From assembly GCA_947652605.1 (NCBI GenBank), contig OX393577.1, forward strand, positions 33,483,466 to 33,547,465: a stretch of 64,000 nucleotides of DNA. Reading direction: 5' to 3'. Positions 28,201-43,200 of the stretch are shown here, in pieces. Positions within the stretch are counted from its first letter, which is position 1. Every line of letters starts with the position of its first letter. This DNA comes from Elmis aenea (Eukaryota > Arthropoda > Insecta > Coleoptera > Elmidae). The position numbers and the translations under genes were made by a program. Below the pieces are notes generated by a model, which was given only the letters and a program-made list of their open reading frames with translations, was not told where the DNA came from and did no database searches.

Positions 28201-31200
28201 TTTATGTATTGGGCGGCAAAGTTCAATTAATTATGAACTAAATTTTGCTTTATATTTAGTAGAGTACTACCCAGATACTACGTGTCTGATGTATGAATAA
28301 ATATACTAACTTTAACAAATCCTTAAACTTTTTTATTTTGAGAGATAAATGATGTGTATACTACTACTATACTATACAGTTTTACATTATATTAATATTT
28401 ATAAAATTAAATATGTTAAGAGCGAAAAGATACCTTTTTAAACAAATGTTAGGAAGAACACAATAAATAAAGATTTATGTAAGTAAAATTAATCATTCAA
28501 ATTACGAAAAAAATCTACTTTGTACTTTTTCTAAAAACATTCTATAGTTAATACCTAAAAGTGAGCCTACATAAAACTAAACATCTAACCTATAGCTTAA
28601 ATCTTGAATAACGCATTAAAATGCCGGGCAGTGGCGTTTTATTGCCTAGGCCAGCGATGGCAAACCTGTGACTAGCGGATCACACATCACACAGTCACCC
28701 GCGAAACAGTACAACGCAGGTTTAAAAAGTCTAACTAAAGCACATTCGCACTAATTTTAGATATAACTATTAAGTGTATGAAAACGTCCGTTGTATATAA
28801 ATTGTAAAACGAAGAAATAAAAATCTGGTATTACTGGACGGTATACTTTATTTTTTTAAACGTCTACTGATCCTACGTTTCGCTCCTTATTTTTAGGAGC
28901 ATCTTCAGGGCTACAATTTTTTAAAAAACAAAAACAATTAATTTACAAGTCATTTTTTTATCTTAATATTTAAAATTATTGCTTTAATAGAATGAACTAA
29001 CAGTATTAAAATTGTCAAAATAATGTTGTTTGTGATTACCTATTGTTTATTACGAGGGTCAGTCAAATATAAACCGGACTTTTTTCCATACCACTGAACG
29101 AGCGATCGTTCGCAGCTGATACCCAATGGGACTGTTAATGGGTGTGCCGTGACTCATTTTTAGTCGAAAACATAACCTCACATTTGTTTGTTTTTGAGCT
29201 AGCACTATGAGTGAGCAAGTAGTGCCCAGTGCCGTTGCACAACGCATTGTTATTAAGTTTTTGGCGAATGAAAAAGTGAAACCCATCGAGATTTTGATAA
29301 GATTACGTAAACAGTTTGGCAATGAAAATTTATCTAGGACACAAGTGTTTGCACGGCATAAATCGTTCGCTGGTGGACGTAGTGAAGTGTAAAACTTGCC
29401 CCATCCGCGTCGCCCCAAGACCAGCATAATCTCAAACAACATTCAAGCAGTTCGAGGGCTTATTGAAGGAAACCGGCGGTTAACAGTGGATGACATTTGT
29501 AAAAGCATTGGACTAAGCGAACTATTGGACAAAGTCAAGACATCCTATAGGTCCAAAAGACGTGGCGTTCCCATTCGCAGCGTGTTGCTCTTGCACGACA
29601 ACGCTAGACCGCATACTGCCGCCTTAACCAAAGATAAATTAACAAAAATGCATTAGACTACTATTAAAAATGTCCCTTTTAGCCCTGACTTATCCCCGTG
29701 TGATTATCATTTATTTGGACCACTCAAGGAGGCGTTAGGAGGACAGCAATTCCAAAATAATGAAGAGGTGAAGCAATTTGTGTGTAATTGACTTCGCACA
29801 CGTCCCACTTCTTTTCACAATAAAGGAATACAAAAACTGCCAATCCGTTGGCAAAAGTGTGTAAATGTCAACGGAAACTATGTAGAAAAATGAGTTGTGC
29901 GTATTTTTGAAAATTTTTAATTCAATACAGAGTATGGGAAAAAGTCCGGTTTATATTTGACTGGCCCTCGTATTTATGAATGTAGTTTTTTCAAATTTTA
30001 ATACTGTTAGTTCATTCTATTAAAGCAATAATTTTAAATATTAAGATAAAAAAATGACTTGTAAATTAATTGTTTTTGTTTTTTAAAAAATTGTAGCCCT
30101 GAAGATGCTCCTAAAAATAAGGAGCGAAACGTAGGATCAGTAGACGTTTTAAAAAATAAAGTATACCGTCCAGTAATACCAGATTTTCATTTCTTCGTTT
30201 TACAATTTAGATTTAACTACATTATTTCATTTTCCTTTTCCTTTTTTACTACTATAAATTGATTAAGAAGTTAAATATAAAAATTGTTTTCAAATATTTG
30301 TCTGGCGACATTCAATTACACCCACCGCCAAAAAATGTTCATTATCGCTGGCCTAGGCCCACAACGCCATGGCCCGGAATTCACAAGGGGTTCGAAAAGC
30401 ACGGGTATTTTTTTGATAGATAATTTGCTAAATAAATGTGTATTTTCACAACTTTTTAAAAAGTTTTGTTTTGTTATTTTTTTCGTTGGTGATATAGTAT
30501 TCACTGCTTAGTTGTCAAAGTGTATTTAAAAATTTGATCAAGCATCATAGTAAATTTAATGGTAAAATTTTAAAGGTTGTATAATACCTCCCCCAATTAT
30601 TTTAGAAAACAAAATTTAAGTTTTTTGTAGAGAAAAAAATTTGTGTCTATAGATTTAATCAATATTAATTTTTAGATTTCCAGTAACTTAAAGTTGAGAA
30701 AAGTGCCAAACGCCGTTTTGACAAAAATCTGTAGTGCCTTGAAATTATGCTGTGACTCTCTTATCTATGGCTGTGACAACTGCCCGTCCTAATAACACTT
30801 ATAATGTCACTTTGACGCGAAGGTTATTCTTAATTGTCATTTTTATTATTTCTTCGGATGAAAACATAACTAATTGTATATAATAAATGTTTGATAAAAT
30901 ATAAACAACTAGCTGATTTACACGGCGTTGCACGGGTGATTACATTTTTTTTTAAACAATCACAGACTACTCGCGCTGCGCGTTCGCGCTCGGCGGACGT
31001 TCCCCGACGTTCCCGGCCGTTCTTTATACGACGTTTAATCCATTGGGTCCTAAGTAGTAACTGTGCAAATTTGGTCCCGATCGGTCAACGGACCTAGGAT
31101 TCTATAGCGAACAAACAAACAAACACACAAATAAGCTCTTTTATACAGGGTGTGAAAAATTGGCGGAAGCGCTTCACGTGACGATGTTCTTCGTAAAATT

Positions 31201-34200
31201 CTAAGTCGAAAATCTTGATACAAAAATGTTGTACCATGCTTCCTATGGCCTCAGGAACCATTTAAAGAAAAAAAAATTAGCAACATTACATACATTGATT
31301 TGCGTTTGGACATTTTTTTATCAGCAATAAATTTTTACTTAGGTATTTACAGTTTTTGTTCGAACTGAAAGCCTTCAGTTTGTAAACATAGCTGCAAACT
31401 TTTGGGTATCGTAAAACGCAAACTAGAAATAATTACGAGAAAAACAGAGATGACAGCTAACGACAATGTTGCCATATTTATTATTTTCATTCAAATCAGT
31501 GATTTACATATTTTCAACACCAATTTTTGAACAGAAGAACACAATATCTAGGAAAAAATACTATTCGAAATTTATTTTTATTCCAAATTGCAGCTTTTTC
31601 ATTTGCAAGTATTAAATAATAACGCTTATTAAAGGACTAAATGTCAAACCTTTGAGGACCTCTTGCAGACACAGCAAACATGGTACAACATTTTCGTATT
31701 AAGATTTTCGACTTGGAATTTTACGAAGAACATCGCCACGTGTAGCGCTTCCGCCAATTTTTACACACCCTGTATAGTATATATAGATATAGAAGATAAC
31801 TAGCTGATTTACCCGGCGTTGCACGGGTGATTACAATTCTCTTTTATCAATCACAGACTACTCGCGCTCCGCGCTCGCGCTCGGCGGACGTTCCCAGACG
31901 TTCCCAGCCGTTCCCAGCTGTTCCCGGCCGTTCTTTGTGCGACGTTTAATCCGTTGGGTCCTAAATAGTAACTGTGCAAAATTTGGTCCCGATCGGTGAA
32001 CGGACCTAGGATTCTATAGCGAACAAACAAACAAACAAACAAAAGCTCTTTTATACAGGGTGTGTCAACAAAGACGAATTATTCGGTAGCTCTGTGATTA
32101 GTAATACTACTAAAAAAAGTTAAATATAAAAGTTGTTTGTAATCATTTACTACATAACCTAAAATTATTTTCAACTAACACAGTGTTTTGTTTTTGCGCT
32201 CTTATACTGAACATGTTTTTTTTATATAGAACACCCTGTATATTTTGTAATTTTTTGATGTAAAATTAAATTCTCTTTCAAAAATATTATAGGTTCATTA
32301 TGTCTAAAAAGAACCGTTTTTGAGTTATTAACGTTTTTTTTTAAATTTTGACAGATGCAGATCTTTATAAAAATATTTATATTTATTAACGTAACAACAC
32401 CAGAGCAATTTACTCTGATAATTTATTAGACAATAGTGTCATAGTGATTGTTGACTAGTTACATTTTAAAAATAATATACAGTGTGTTCGTTATACTCGG
32501 TCCATTTCGCTAAACTTTAAACGCATGTTAATAAGTCTTTTTTTTTAACAATTTTCAAAAACACGTTAATAACTCAGAAACGGTTCATTTAGACATAATC
32601 AACCTATAATATTTTTGAAAGAGAATTTAATTTTACATCCAAAAATATACATAGTGTTCCATATAAGAAAAACATGTTCAGTATCAGAGCGCAAAAACAA
32701 AACACTGTGTATAGTTGAAAATAATTTTAGGTTATGTAGTAAATGATTACTAACAACTTTTATATTTAACTTTTTTTAATAATATTACTAATAACAGAAC
32801 TATCGAATAATTCGTCTTGGCTGGGACACCCTGTATACCGGGTGATTCAGTCTGACTGTCGCACCCCTATAACTTTGTAAGTATTGAAAATAACCCCAAC
32901 AAACCTTATATATTTGAAATCGGCGAGAAATTCTCTATTAAATGATGTGTTTATGTTAACTCTACGATGACGTATGTCAAATCCGCGATAGGCAAATGTT
33001 TTTTTAAAAATTACATAGTATACATTTTTTGGTTGATTCGGATAGAGAATTTAATTCTGAATCCGACCATGTACTCAAAAAGTATGCATACATAAAAAAA
33101 AATTCGAGAAAAATCAGTTCAAAGTTTATTCAAATCATAGCAAACAGTCTATTTAACATAACAAAAAACGATCAAATCTTAAAAATTATACGGTAACTAG
33201 GTATCAATGGAAATGTATTAAAAATTAATTTTTAATAAAAATAAAAACAAATAATAAACGCCGACATAAAAAATTAGATTTTAATGTATTCAAAATGGCC
33301 GCCACTGCTGATTTTTCTCGTTTTTTTTTTAATGTAAGCCTACTTTTTGAGTACATGGTCGGATTCAGAATTAAATTCTCTATCCGAATCAACAAAAAAA
33401 TGTATACTATGTAATTTAAAAAAAAAAAACAGTTGCCTATCGCGGATTTGACATACGTCATCGTGGAGGTAACAAAAACACATCACTTAATAGAGAATTT
33501 CTCGCCGATTTCAAATATATAGGATTTGTTGGGGTTATTTTCAATACTTACAAAGTTATAGGGGTGCGACAGTCAAACTGAATCACCCGGTATATAGATT
33601 AAGAATGAACTTCTCGTCAAAGTGACATTATAAGCGTTATTAGGATTTAGGATGGGCAGTTGTCACAGCATAATTCCAAGGCACTACAGATTTTTGTCAA
33701 AACGGCGTTTTGCTATTTTCTCAATTTTCAGTTATTGGAAAACTAAAAATTAAATTAAATTATATTTATAGACACAGCATTTGTTTTTTTAAACTAAATG
33801 CATTTTTTTTTTTCAAATATTTAGGTTTAATATTATACAAATTTTAAAATTTTACCATTGAAATTACTTTGTTGCGTGATCAAATTCTACACCCTGTATA
33901 AAAAACGGTCCGTAAAATAGATTTGGTCGAGAGTCCGTAAAGAAGTTCAAATTCCCGTCGGCTATACCTAAAATCAAACTAAGAACCAAAAAATTAGCGC
34001 GTTATCCTGGTAAACAAAAAACAGACAAATTCAGTTACTCAACTGTTATACGTACCAAAAAGTTGGTATTAAAAAACATATGAGTTAAAAACAAACAATA
34101 AAAAAACATTGTAACATAAGACGCAATTTTTGGTTACATATTTTACTTTTTTAAATGCCGTATAACAAATAACGACCAATTATACATATTACACTTCTAT

Positions 34201-37200
34201 ATTATGAAATTACTACATTTGTAATAATTAAATCATATATTAATAATTTATTTGTTCATAGATAGATGTTAGATTAGCTTCTTAATCCAATAAAAGCTGG
34301 ATTGCTTTATTCTTTCATTATTGTTAGCATTAAACTTAGTTTACTATTACTTTCTATGTAAACATACTATTAGCCTAAATGTCAAGTTCTGCACTAATTA
34401 ATAACGAAAAAATACATACTTTTTTATTAACCCAACATAGTTTTCGTAATTTATTTAATTTAATGGAAAAACAAACATATTTACACAATGAGCAAAAAAC
34501 ATATAACAGCAAAAATATAATATTACTATTATTATCTACGTAATATCATATGTTAAGAACTAATTTATACTTACACATTTCAGAAACAAGATACAAGAGC
34601 GAAGTGTTGGTTGATAATGAACCCATTCTGGTTGAAATATTAGATACTTGTCCCAAGGTAAGCAAAATAGGTACTGTCAATTTTGCGTCTTAATATCTAT
34701 GCATACGAAATCTAAAATATTTATTTGAAATCAAAATAAACCAGTAATATTTAAAAACGACAATTAAAAATTGGTACTTGTTTATTTGTCATTTTAATAT
34801 TTTTTAAATAGGTACTAAATACTGAACATTTAAAAAAAAAACTAAATAAGCGAATAAGAGATTTATTGATTAAGAGACGAGCGTCTTGAGACTAGTCTAG
34901 ATATTTTTATTTATTTAGTCATGAGTCCTACTGTTAGGTGTAGGACGGTTAAGTTGTGTTTTGCTGACTTTTTTTCCATATTTTTCTGTCTGGTGCTAGC
35001 TCTTTTGTATTTCCATTTGATGTTTCTATCCGTTGCTGCTTGTTTAACTTCGTCTTGCCAGATTTTTCTTGGTCTACCTCTTTTGTTTTTTACCTGTTAT
35101 CTTGCGTCATAGGCTTTTCTGGTTAACCTTTCTTCTTTCATCCTATAAATGTGACCCAACCATCCAAGCTGTCTTTCTTGTATTTTTGTTTCAACTAATT
35201 TTATTTTTAATTGTTCTTTACATGTTTCATTTCTAATTCTATTTTATTTTGTTTTTCCTTGGATTTTTCTTAGAAACCTCATTTCTGCTGCATTCACCCG
35301 GCTACTTTTTTGTTTGTGAGTGTCCACTTACCACTCCCATATAAAAGTTACTATCTTTTTTACCACTTTTGTTCGTGTTGGGACTTCTCTATTCCAAAAA
35401 ATTTTGTTCTTAAACTGTTAAATATTCTTCTCACATTTCCTGTTCCTTCGTTTATTTCTTTGTCCATTCCTCAATTTTTCTCTATAATTACTCCTAAATA
35501 TTTAAAGCTTTCTACCTGTTCCAACCTTAGCCTATTTAAAGTGATGTTATGCCCTTTATTCTCTGTTGTAACGATCATAGTTGTAGTTTTTCTGTATTTA
35601 TTTTTATATTAATTTTTTCCTATTCCTGATTTAGATTATGTTGCAGATTCTTTTCTGTTTCCGCGGCTAAGACCATGTCGTCTGTGAACATTAGCTCAGT
35701 TATGTTTATTTTTTCCATTTTACAGCTACCTTGGTGAAACGGTCGCATTTTTTGTTTTACTTCTTTAATTGCGCCATCTATAACAACTGCGAATAATATT
35801 GGACTGAACACGTTTTAAACTCTGCCGATTTTTCATCCTGGGTTCTAACAAATTTACCGTTTTTTTCATATATCGCTTTTAATAATGTCGATTGTTTCTA
35901 TTTCTATTTCCTTCCTTTTTAGGCCCTCCATTCGTCTTTTCTTTTGATTTTATCGAATGCTTCTTCCAAGTCTATAACATTTTCCTTGTTTTTTCTCAAG
36001 CTCTTTTCTATTGTTTGTCTTAATATAAAGACTGGGTCTTATGTACTCCTTCCTCTTCTGAAACCGTATTGGGATTCTTCTAGTCTAGTCTGTTTTCTAT
36101 TTTTTCTTATATATAATCTGCCTTCCATTACTCTTGCCAGTATTTTGCCTGGTGCACTCATTAATGTTATTCCTCTGTAGAAAAATTTCTTTTGTCCCCT
36201 TTCTTGTATAGTGGTAGGATCATTCTAGTGTTCCAATCCCTTTGTACTTTTCTTGATATTTTTAAACAAAATTATCTACCTCATAATTAAGTGTTACTTA
36301 ATTTTAATATGTAACTCTATTAAAATTTTATTTCCAGCATAAAAATCTTGGTTATTATAAGAGCTAAAGCATAGGTTTAAATTTGGCAAATATGCAAAAT
36401 TTTATGCTAATTAATAGTCCAAATAAAAATTTGAAATTCATTAAACGGTATTTGTTAAACCGGAGAAAACCCGAAAAATCCGATTTTGCAATTGTCTCTG
36501 CCTTTCTTTTTGCACAAAAATTTTGAAAAAAGTAACAGTTCTTAATGAACATTTTGAGCCACACGCGGAAGGTTTTTTGGTGGCACGGCATAAAGAATGA
36601 CAATCAATGAAATTTTTTAGTACTTTAATAAAAACTGAGAGCAAACTGTCAAAATATTTGTCTCGTTTTCTTACACGAAATTATGTATAAGTTTTTGCGG
36701 AAAAATCAAAAAAATTCTCGCTGCCCGGCTCATTTTCTCACAAAATTGTCGATTTTTGAGGTGAATAATCCAAAACTTTTTGCTGCGCTAAATCTCGCTT
36801 TCCACGAAGGTTCTTTTCCACATTAGGAATCAGATCAAAACCGATTGGTGTCGGGTAAGGACTGTATGGTGGATGGATAATTTTGTGCAAGACGCCAGAG
36901 AAGTCTTAGTAATCTAGACTTTAAAAACAGATAAGTGTTCATAAATTAAGAGTAATTCTTTACTTAATTTACCACTCCTTTTTTCATTGATGCTTTCTTT
37001 TAAACGATGTTGAATATTAGCGTAACATGTACTTATGATAGTTTGGTCTTTACTTTTCTATTTATACTCTATCGGCAGAATTCTTTGTGAGTCTCAAAAC
37101 TCTGTTGCCATTACCTTTCTAGTTGACGGTTCACCTTTAAACTTCTTAGGGGTGTCCCATCTTTTCAATGCCCCTGCATGAACTCCTATTTTAAATCAGG

Positions 37201-40200
37201 GTCATAATTATGAACCCAAGTTTCATCTCTGGTAACAATCATGTTGATAACGTGTACTGGATTCGCTCCACAGTACTCCACACAGCTCCAATAACTGTTT
37301 GTTACATTGAACTGTGTATTGTTTTTGATACGGTGCAAGTTTCTCGGCACCCAATTTGTTCTGACTTTTGACATTTCAAGATGATCATGGATTAGTTTAA
37401 AAGCCATTGTTCTGGATATTTTGAATCTTTTTGCGATTTCTCGAAGTTTTATGCGATCATTTTCCATAAGGGCATCTTCGACTGTTATGACTATTTCATG
37501 TATTTGGACTTCACTTGGTCTATCACTACGATCACCGCCTTCTAATGATTCCTGTACCTTGTTTAAATAAACGTGACCACTTATAAGCCATAATTTCTTC
37601 AAAACAAGCATCTCCATAAATTGCTTGTATTTCATTAACAATGTTTTTCGCCCTTTTTTGTTCTTGTTTTGTGAGAATTTTAATTACTACACGAAACCAG
37701 TATACGATGTTTTTATAATTATCGCCGAATAAATTTGTTCTTTTGACGTTTGAAAATGAACCAATGAGATAATTAGTAGAAATTTTTGTTTTTGTATCTA
37801 AAAATGATTATCTGATACAACAACAATATTTTTAGCCCGACCGCTTAGTATGTTCGGTCTCATTTTACGAATATAAAAAACACCCCTCGTATGTACAACC
37901 GAAACTAACAAAATGTTGTTAATATTTGTAACGACTTTTTCACACTATAAAAGCTAATATCATATTCAAAGTAACATTCTGTTTTCTTTTTTTGTAAAAT
38001 TGAAATAAAAACAAAAAGAATTTAAATACAGTACAGGTATGTAAAACAAATTTAAATTATATTTTAAGTTCATTATGACGTAAAGCTGTATAATTAAACA
38101 AGAAATAAAACATTGATTTTACGGTGGTGTTTTGCATGAATTAACGATCATTTGTTTATTGTTTAATTATGTATAACAAAATTTCAAAAATCTACCAAGG
38201 ACAATAAATTTCCATTCCATTAATCGGAAATTTATGATTCATTTTATGGACATATACTCTACAAAAAAAATGCAAAAACGTAGGAAAACAAACACGGATT
38301 GGTATATTACATAATTATTATTAATATTACTTAGTTAATCAGTTACACTTAATAATAGACATCAATTACAAAGATGTATGCAAAAATGTTTGAATTGGCG
38401 GTGATTAATTCAAGAAAAAATGTGTTTACTCTGATTTCGAGTAATGAATATAAAAGTGTTATATAAAAATTAATTTATAGTGCTACAATGTCATTTTCTT
38501 TCTAATATTTTTGTTTAATATATATTTTCCATATTTAAATAAATTTAAACCAAGTAGTTATGTATAGAAACGTTTACAAAACCATATGAAAAGATGATCC
38601 AATTTAAATATTTAATTAGTATATTGTAATTATAAAGTGAAGGTGTATTTATGTTGTAACCGTATTTATTTGCATATTAAGGAAACGTAAATATCGTCTT
38701 GATCAAGGTTAAAACAATAACGTAGCATATACATATTTTAATATTATGAAATATTGGCAACTTACATTTTTACTTAAATTGCTAAACAATGACTGCAATA
38801 ACAAAGTAATACAATTAAATTAAATTAGTAATGTTTACTGTTTATAATTTTTCAATGCGGATTAAGGTACAAATTCATAATAGTAAATGTAGAATCCAAA
38901 ATAATAAACTTACTGCCTATTATATTTTTGAAAATATTATTTTCCTAATTATTCCACAAGCAAAAACTATAAGTTAAAAACTACATAATATTTACAATAT
39001 GAAACACATTTTCATGAATCTTTATTTCCAGTTTGTGCCAAAAAAACTCATAAAATATAGCAATAATTTACTTTAACAATATTTATCAACAACACATGAA
39101 AAATGATTTGGATGAATGAATCGCATATGAAAGTTGCCAAGAATTTTACTTCTGTCAATACGAAAAATAACTAAAAAAGTTCCAAATTACATCAATTAAT
39201 ATGTAAATGACCATTTCATAAGTCCACAAATTTGTTTGTAAACAGATGCTCAACATTTTAAATTCGCACTGTATGGATAGTAATTCGAAATTATATTTAA
39301 TGACCGGCCCAAATAAGAGAGAGTAAATATTTATACGTTTTAGCACTACCATAAGCGCTGTTAAATGCTCCCTCAGATTTAATTTTATATTTAAAGAATG
39401 ACAGGTTACATTCAAAGTATTATAATAATGGGTAGTTCACACGGTGACATTTACAGTCGCGACTTTAAAAGTCGAAAGTCGCGACTTTTATGTCACCGTG
39501 CGAACTATCAAAAGTCGCGACTTTTAATGTCACGCAAAGTCGCGACATCGATTTGACAGTTCGGCATTTGACGTAAGCCTACCATACTTTTATATTTTGA
39601 CATAACAGACAAATAAGTTAGGTTAACTTAACCTAATATACGTTTGTTTGTCATCGATTTCGAATTTATCGTGTCCCCAATAGATGTTTCAACGATTTTA
39701 GAGCATTATCAACAAATAGCAGCTTCAAAATAATTAGTTGCTCTACAACCCTCGATGCTGCAATTACAAGAGCAGCCACTTTTATTTTAAAGTCGCAACT
39801 TTGAATTTGGGTAGTTCACACGGTGACATTTAAAGTCGCGACTTTAAAATTCGGGACTTTTGATGTCGCGACTTTAAATGTCATCGTGTGAACTACCCTT
39901 AAATCAGTTATGTTTATTGAAACATGAATAAGTGTTGCCCCCTTGCGTACACCCATGAGCACTACTACAGTGAAAACCTTTATACAGGGTGTCCCAGATA
40001 ATACTTCCAGCATGGGGATCTCGCTTATTATAGGAGATACAGGTTTGCTTAAATAAGATGAAGTATTCCCAAGTATGATAGAAGCTACTATTTATAAGTA
40101 CAAAATTTCTCGTACTTTAGATGTTATTACAAAAAATATATAAAAATGTTGAATTTCTTTTTTCTCTCAGGTATAACTATTTTGTTTTGTTCATAGGATT

Positions 40201-43200
40201 AATTTTATTAGTTCTTTTTTAGAGTAGGTACTTTATAATGGAGGATGTAACTGTTTTTTCATTTTTTTTAAATTACCATTTTTGAGATATACCCCTAATT
40301 TCATTTTTTCGTATGGGCCGCGTAGTTGGCTATGAAATGGTTAAATGTGTTTTTTTTCTCTTTCAAATGCAATACTACTTGCTATATATATTTTTAAAAA
40401 TCAAGAAAAGTCGTATTTTACCCAACACTAGTATCAAGCTATCTATGAAAAAAGAAACAAAAACCGACTAATACCATTTGTCTACGGTATCATTTATTAA
40501 AATTTCATAAAATTGTTGTGTTATTCGATTGTCTTTGTAGTAATTGTTATAATTATGGCTATATTTAAAAATAACGAAATATTTGACATGTTGAAATGCT
40601 ACATTCTTTGCCATTAAAACTGTGTAGCAACTGTGAGCAAATATTCGTACTCAGAGCTATATCCCGAGAGAAGGCGTCGAAGTGCGCGAAATTACAGCAA
40701 TTTGGAAATTTGGAAATAAATTTAAAAGAATATGGTTTCTTCGAGAAACAACAAAAACTCCAAAACAAATCAATAAAGAATAAGAATTATCAGTTTTTAC
40801 ACAGTTTCTATGGCATAGATTGTAGCATCTCAACATATAAAATTTTTCATTAATTGTAAATGTGCCCCTAATTATATGATAACAAATTTGCTACAAAAAA
40901 TTACACAACAATACTATAAAATTCGATAAATGATATCGCGCACAAACAATAACTGTAATTTGACACTTAATTAGTTGTTTTTTGTTTATAATAAGTGATG
41001 GGTAAAATTCGTTTTTCTTGATTTTATGACTTATTTATAAAAATAAATATAGCAAGTAATATTTCATTTGAAAAAGAAAAAAAGCACATTTAACTATTCC
41101 ATAGCCAACTTCGCGGCCCAAACGAAAAAATGAAATTAGGAGTAATATCTCAAAAATGGTAAGTCATTAAAAAAATCTAAAATAACAGTTACATTCTCCA
41201 TTGAAAAGTATCTACTAATAACATTAATCTAATGCAAGTTTGTACTTTATCTACAAATTTAAACAATATTTAAAAATATAAATGTTTTCATTTTACAGTG
41301 AGTAAAAAAATCTACAAATTTTTCTCCAAAAATATTGTTGTACCATCAAGTAAAAACAAGTTATTAACAATTTAAAAATTGCCCATTTTGCTTTTTGTTT
41401 ATTATCTAGCGTGCTATGGAACTTTTATAAAATATTTAATTAAACATCACTGATAATTTCTCAGAAGGGGGAACAATTTGTTTAATTTAAACTTCTTTTT
41501 AGCTCATACCGTTAACGAGATCCCAATAATGGCCCTTCTTTGTGGACCACCCTGTATATGCCAATATCATCAGCAGTATTATAAAATAATAAATTTGGGA
41601 AAGCTGGAATCTTTTTTTTTTTTTTTTGTTTTAAATTTTAAATACTTATCAATTTGTATGTGCTCAATCAGAATTTACTAATTTTACTATTATTTATTAC
41701 GCGTTAATTTTTATGGCCTTTTTTGTTTTTGTTTTTCATCTTTAAAAATTTTAATTTCTGTATACAACTTTCTCGCCGCTTTAAGGTTTTATGGGAATTC
41801 AAATTCTGTAAGTACAACAACGATAACAATGTAAATTATACAAAAGCTTTTTAAATTTATTACATAAAATTATGTAACATAAATGACTTAAAGTAATAAA
41901 ACATAAACCTATTTTACTTTACATATTGAATGCTTATCTAGCTGTGAATTTAATTAGAAATTACTAGTTAATAATTGTTTATGTTGTTTTTCTTCTTTTG
42001 ACCCTTTTTTGTTTATAATATTGGTTATTTATTTATTACTTTAAGAAATTTCGTTGCCGTATAAAGTTTTCTTACTGCTTTAAAAGTTTTGTTAAAATTA
42101 AAATAATATAAATAGTACAAAACCTTTTTTAAATTAAATATTTAGGAGTGATCATAGGGAAAAAATGGAGGAATGGACAAGGAAATAAGCGAAAGGACAG
42201 GGAATGTGAGAAGAATATTTAACAGGTTAAGAACAAATTTTTTTTGGAAATAGAGAAGTCCCAAAACGAACAAAAGTGGTAGTGGTCAAAAGGGTAGTAA
42301 CTCCCCGGCACTTTTATACGGAAGTGAAACGTTGACACTCACAAATAAAAATAGTAGCCGAGTGAATGCAGCAGAAATGAGATTTCTAAGAAAAATCCAA
42401 GGAAAAACCAAAAAAGATAGAGTCAACAATGAAACAAATAAAGAACAATTAAAGATAAAATCAGTTGAAACAAAAATACGAGAAAGACAACTGGGATGGT
42501 TGGGTCACATTTATACGATGAAAGAAGAAAGGTTAACCAGAAAAGCCTATGAATCAAGATCACAGGGAAAAACCAAAAGAGGTAGACCGAGAAAAACCTG
42601 ATAAGACGAAGTTAAAAAAGCAGCAACGGATAGAAACATCAAATGGAAAGACATAAAAAAGTTAGCCCAAGACAGAAAAACATGGAGAAAAGTCAGCACA
42701 ACACAACTCAACAGTCCTACACCTAACAATAGAAGGATAGTCATGACTAAATAAAATAAATAGTAGAAAACCTTTTTGAATTTAATACGCAACATTGTGT
42801 AACAATATAAGATAAGTGATATTCACCTATTCAACATAATAAAACACTTTCCCCAAAAAATAATGCAATTGTAAGTTTTAGTATTAAATCAAAGTGAAAA
42901 TCAAGCTCGTGAAAATGCGAGACGATAAGAATTTGAGTCGTACTTTATGTTGAATTTTAAATACGTCAGCGTACTAGCGACAAGATAAATCAATTATGTG
43001 CTTATTTTTCCTGTCAGATATTTCACTTTAAAGATGCTTCTTGAAACGTTAAAACTTGAATTAACTTAAGTATACTCAATATTAACTGCACATTGGTCGA
43101 AACTTCATCTTTTCATGTGTTACGCATATTTCACTTATTTAACTAAAACAAATGAATTCTCCTTAAAATTGCTTTTACATTCTCACAATTAAAACTATTT

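Larger units (their letters stand above)
30520..33903. mobile_element. Foldback element G, second copy of family B, filled with insertions
   Basis: Left arm 30520-30895 and right arm 33600-33903 match each other inverted and match element B (8510-10660): AATGGTAAAATTTTAAAGGT on the left, ATTTTAAAATTTTACCATTG and TCTACACCCTGTATA on the right. The central hairpin sequences (TGTCACTTTGACGCGAAGG, GCAGTTGTCACAGCATAA) are present in both arms. The loop is filled by two SINE-like copies and three further foldback elements. Confidence 0.75.
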
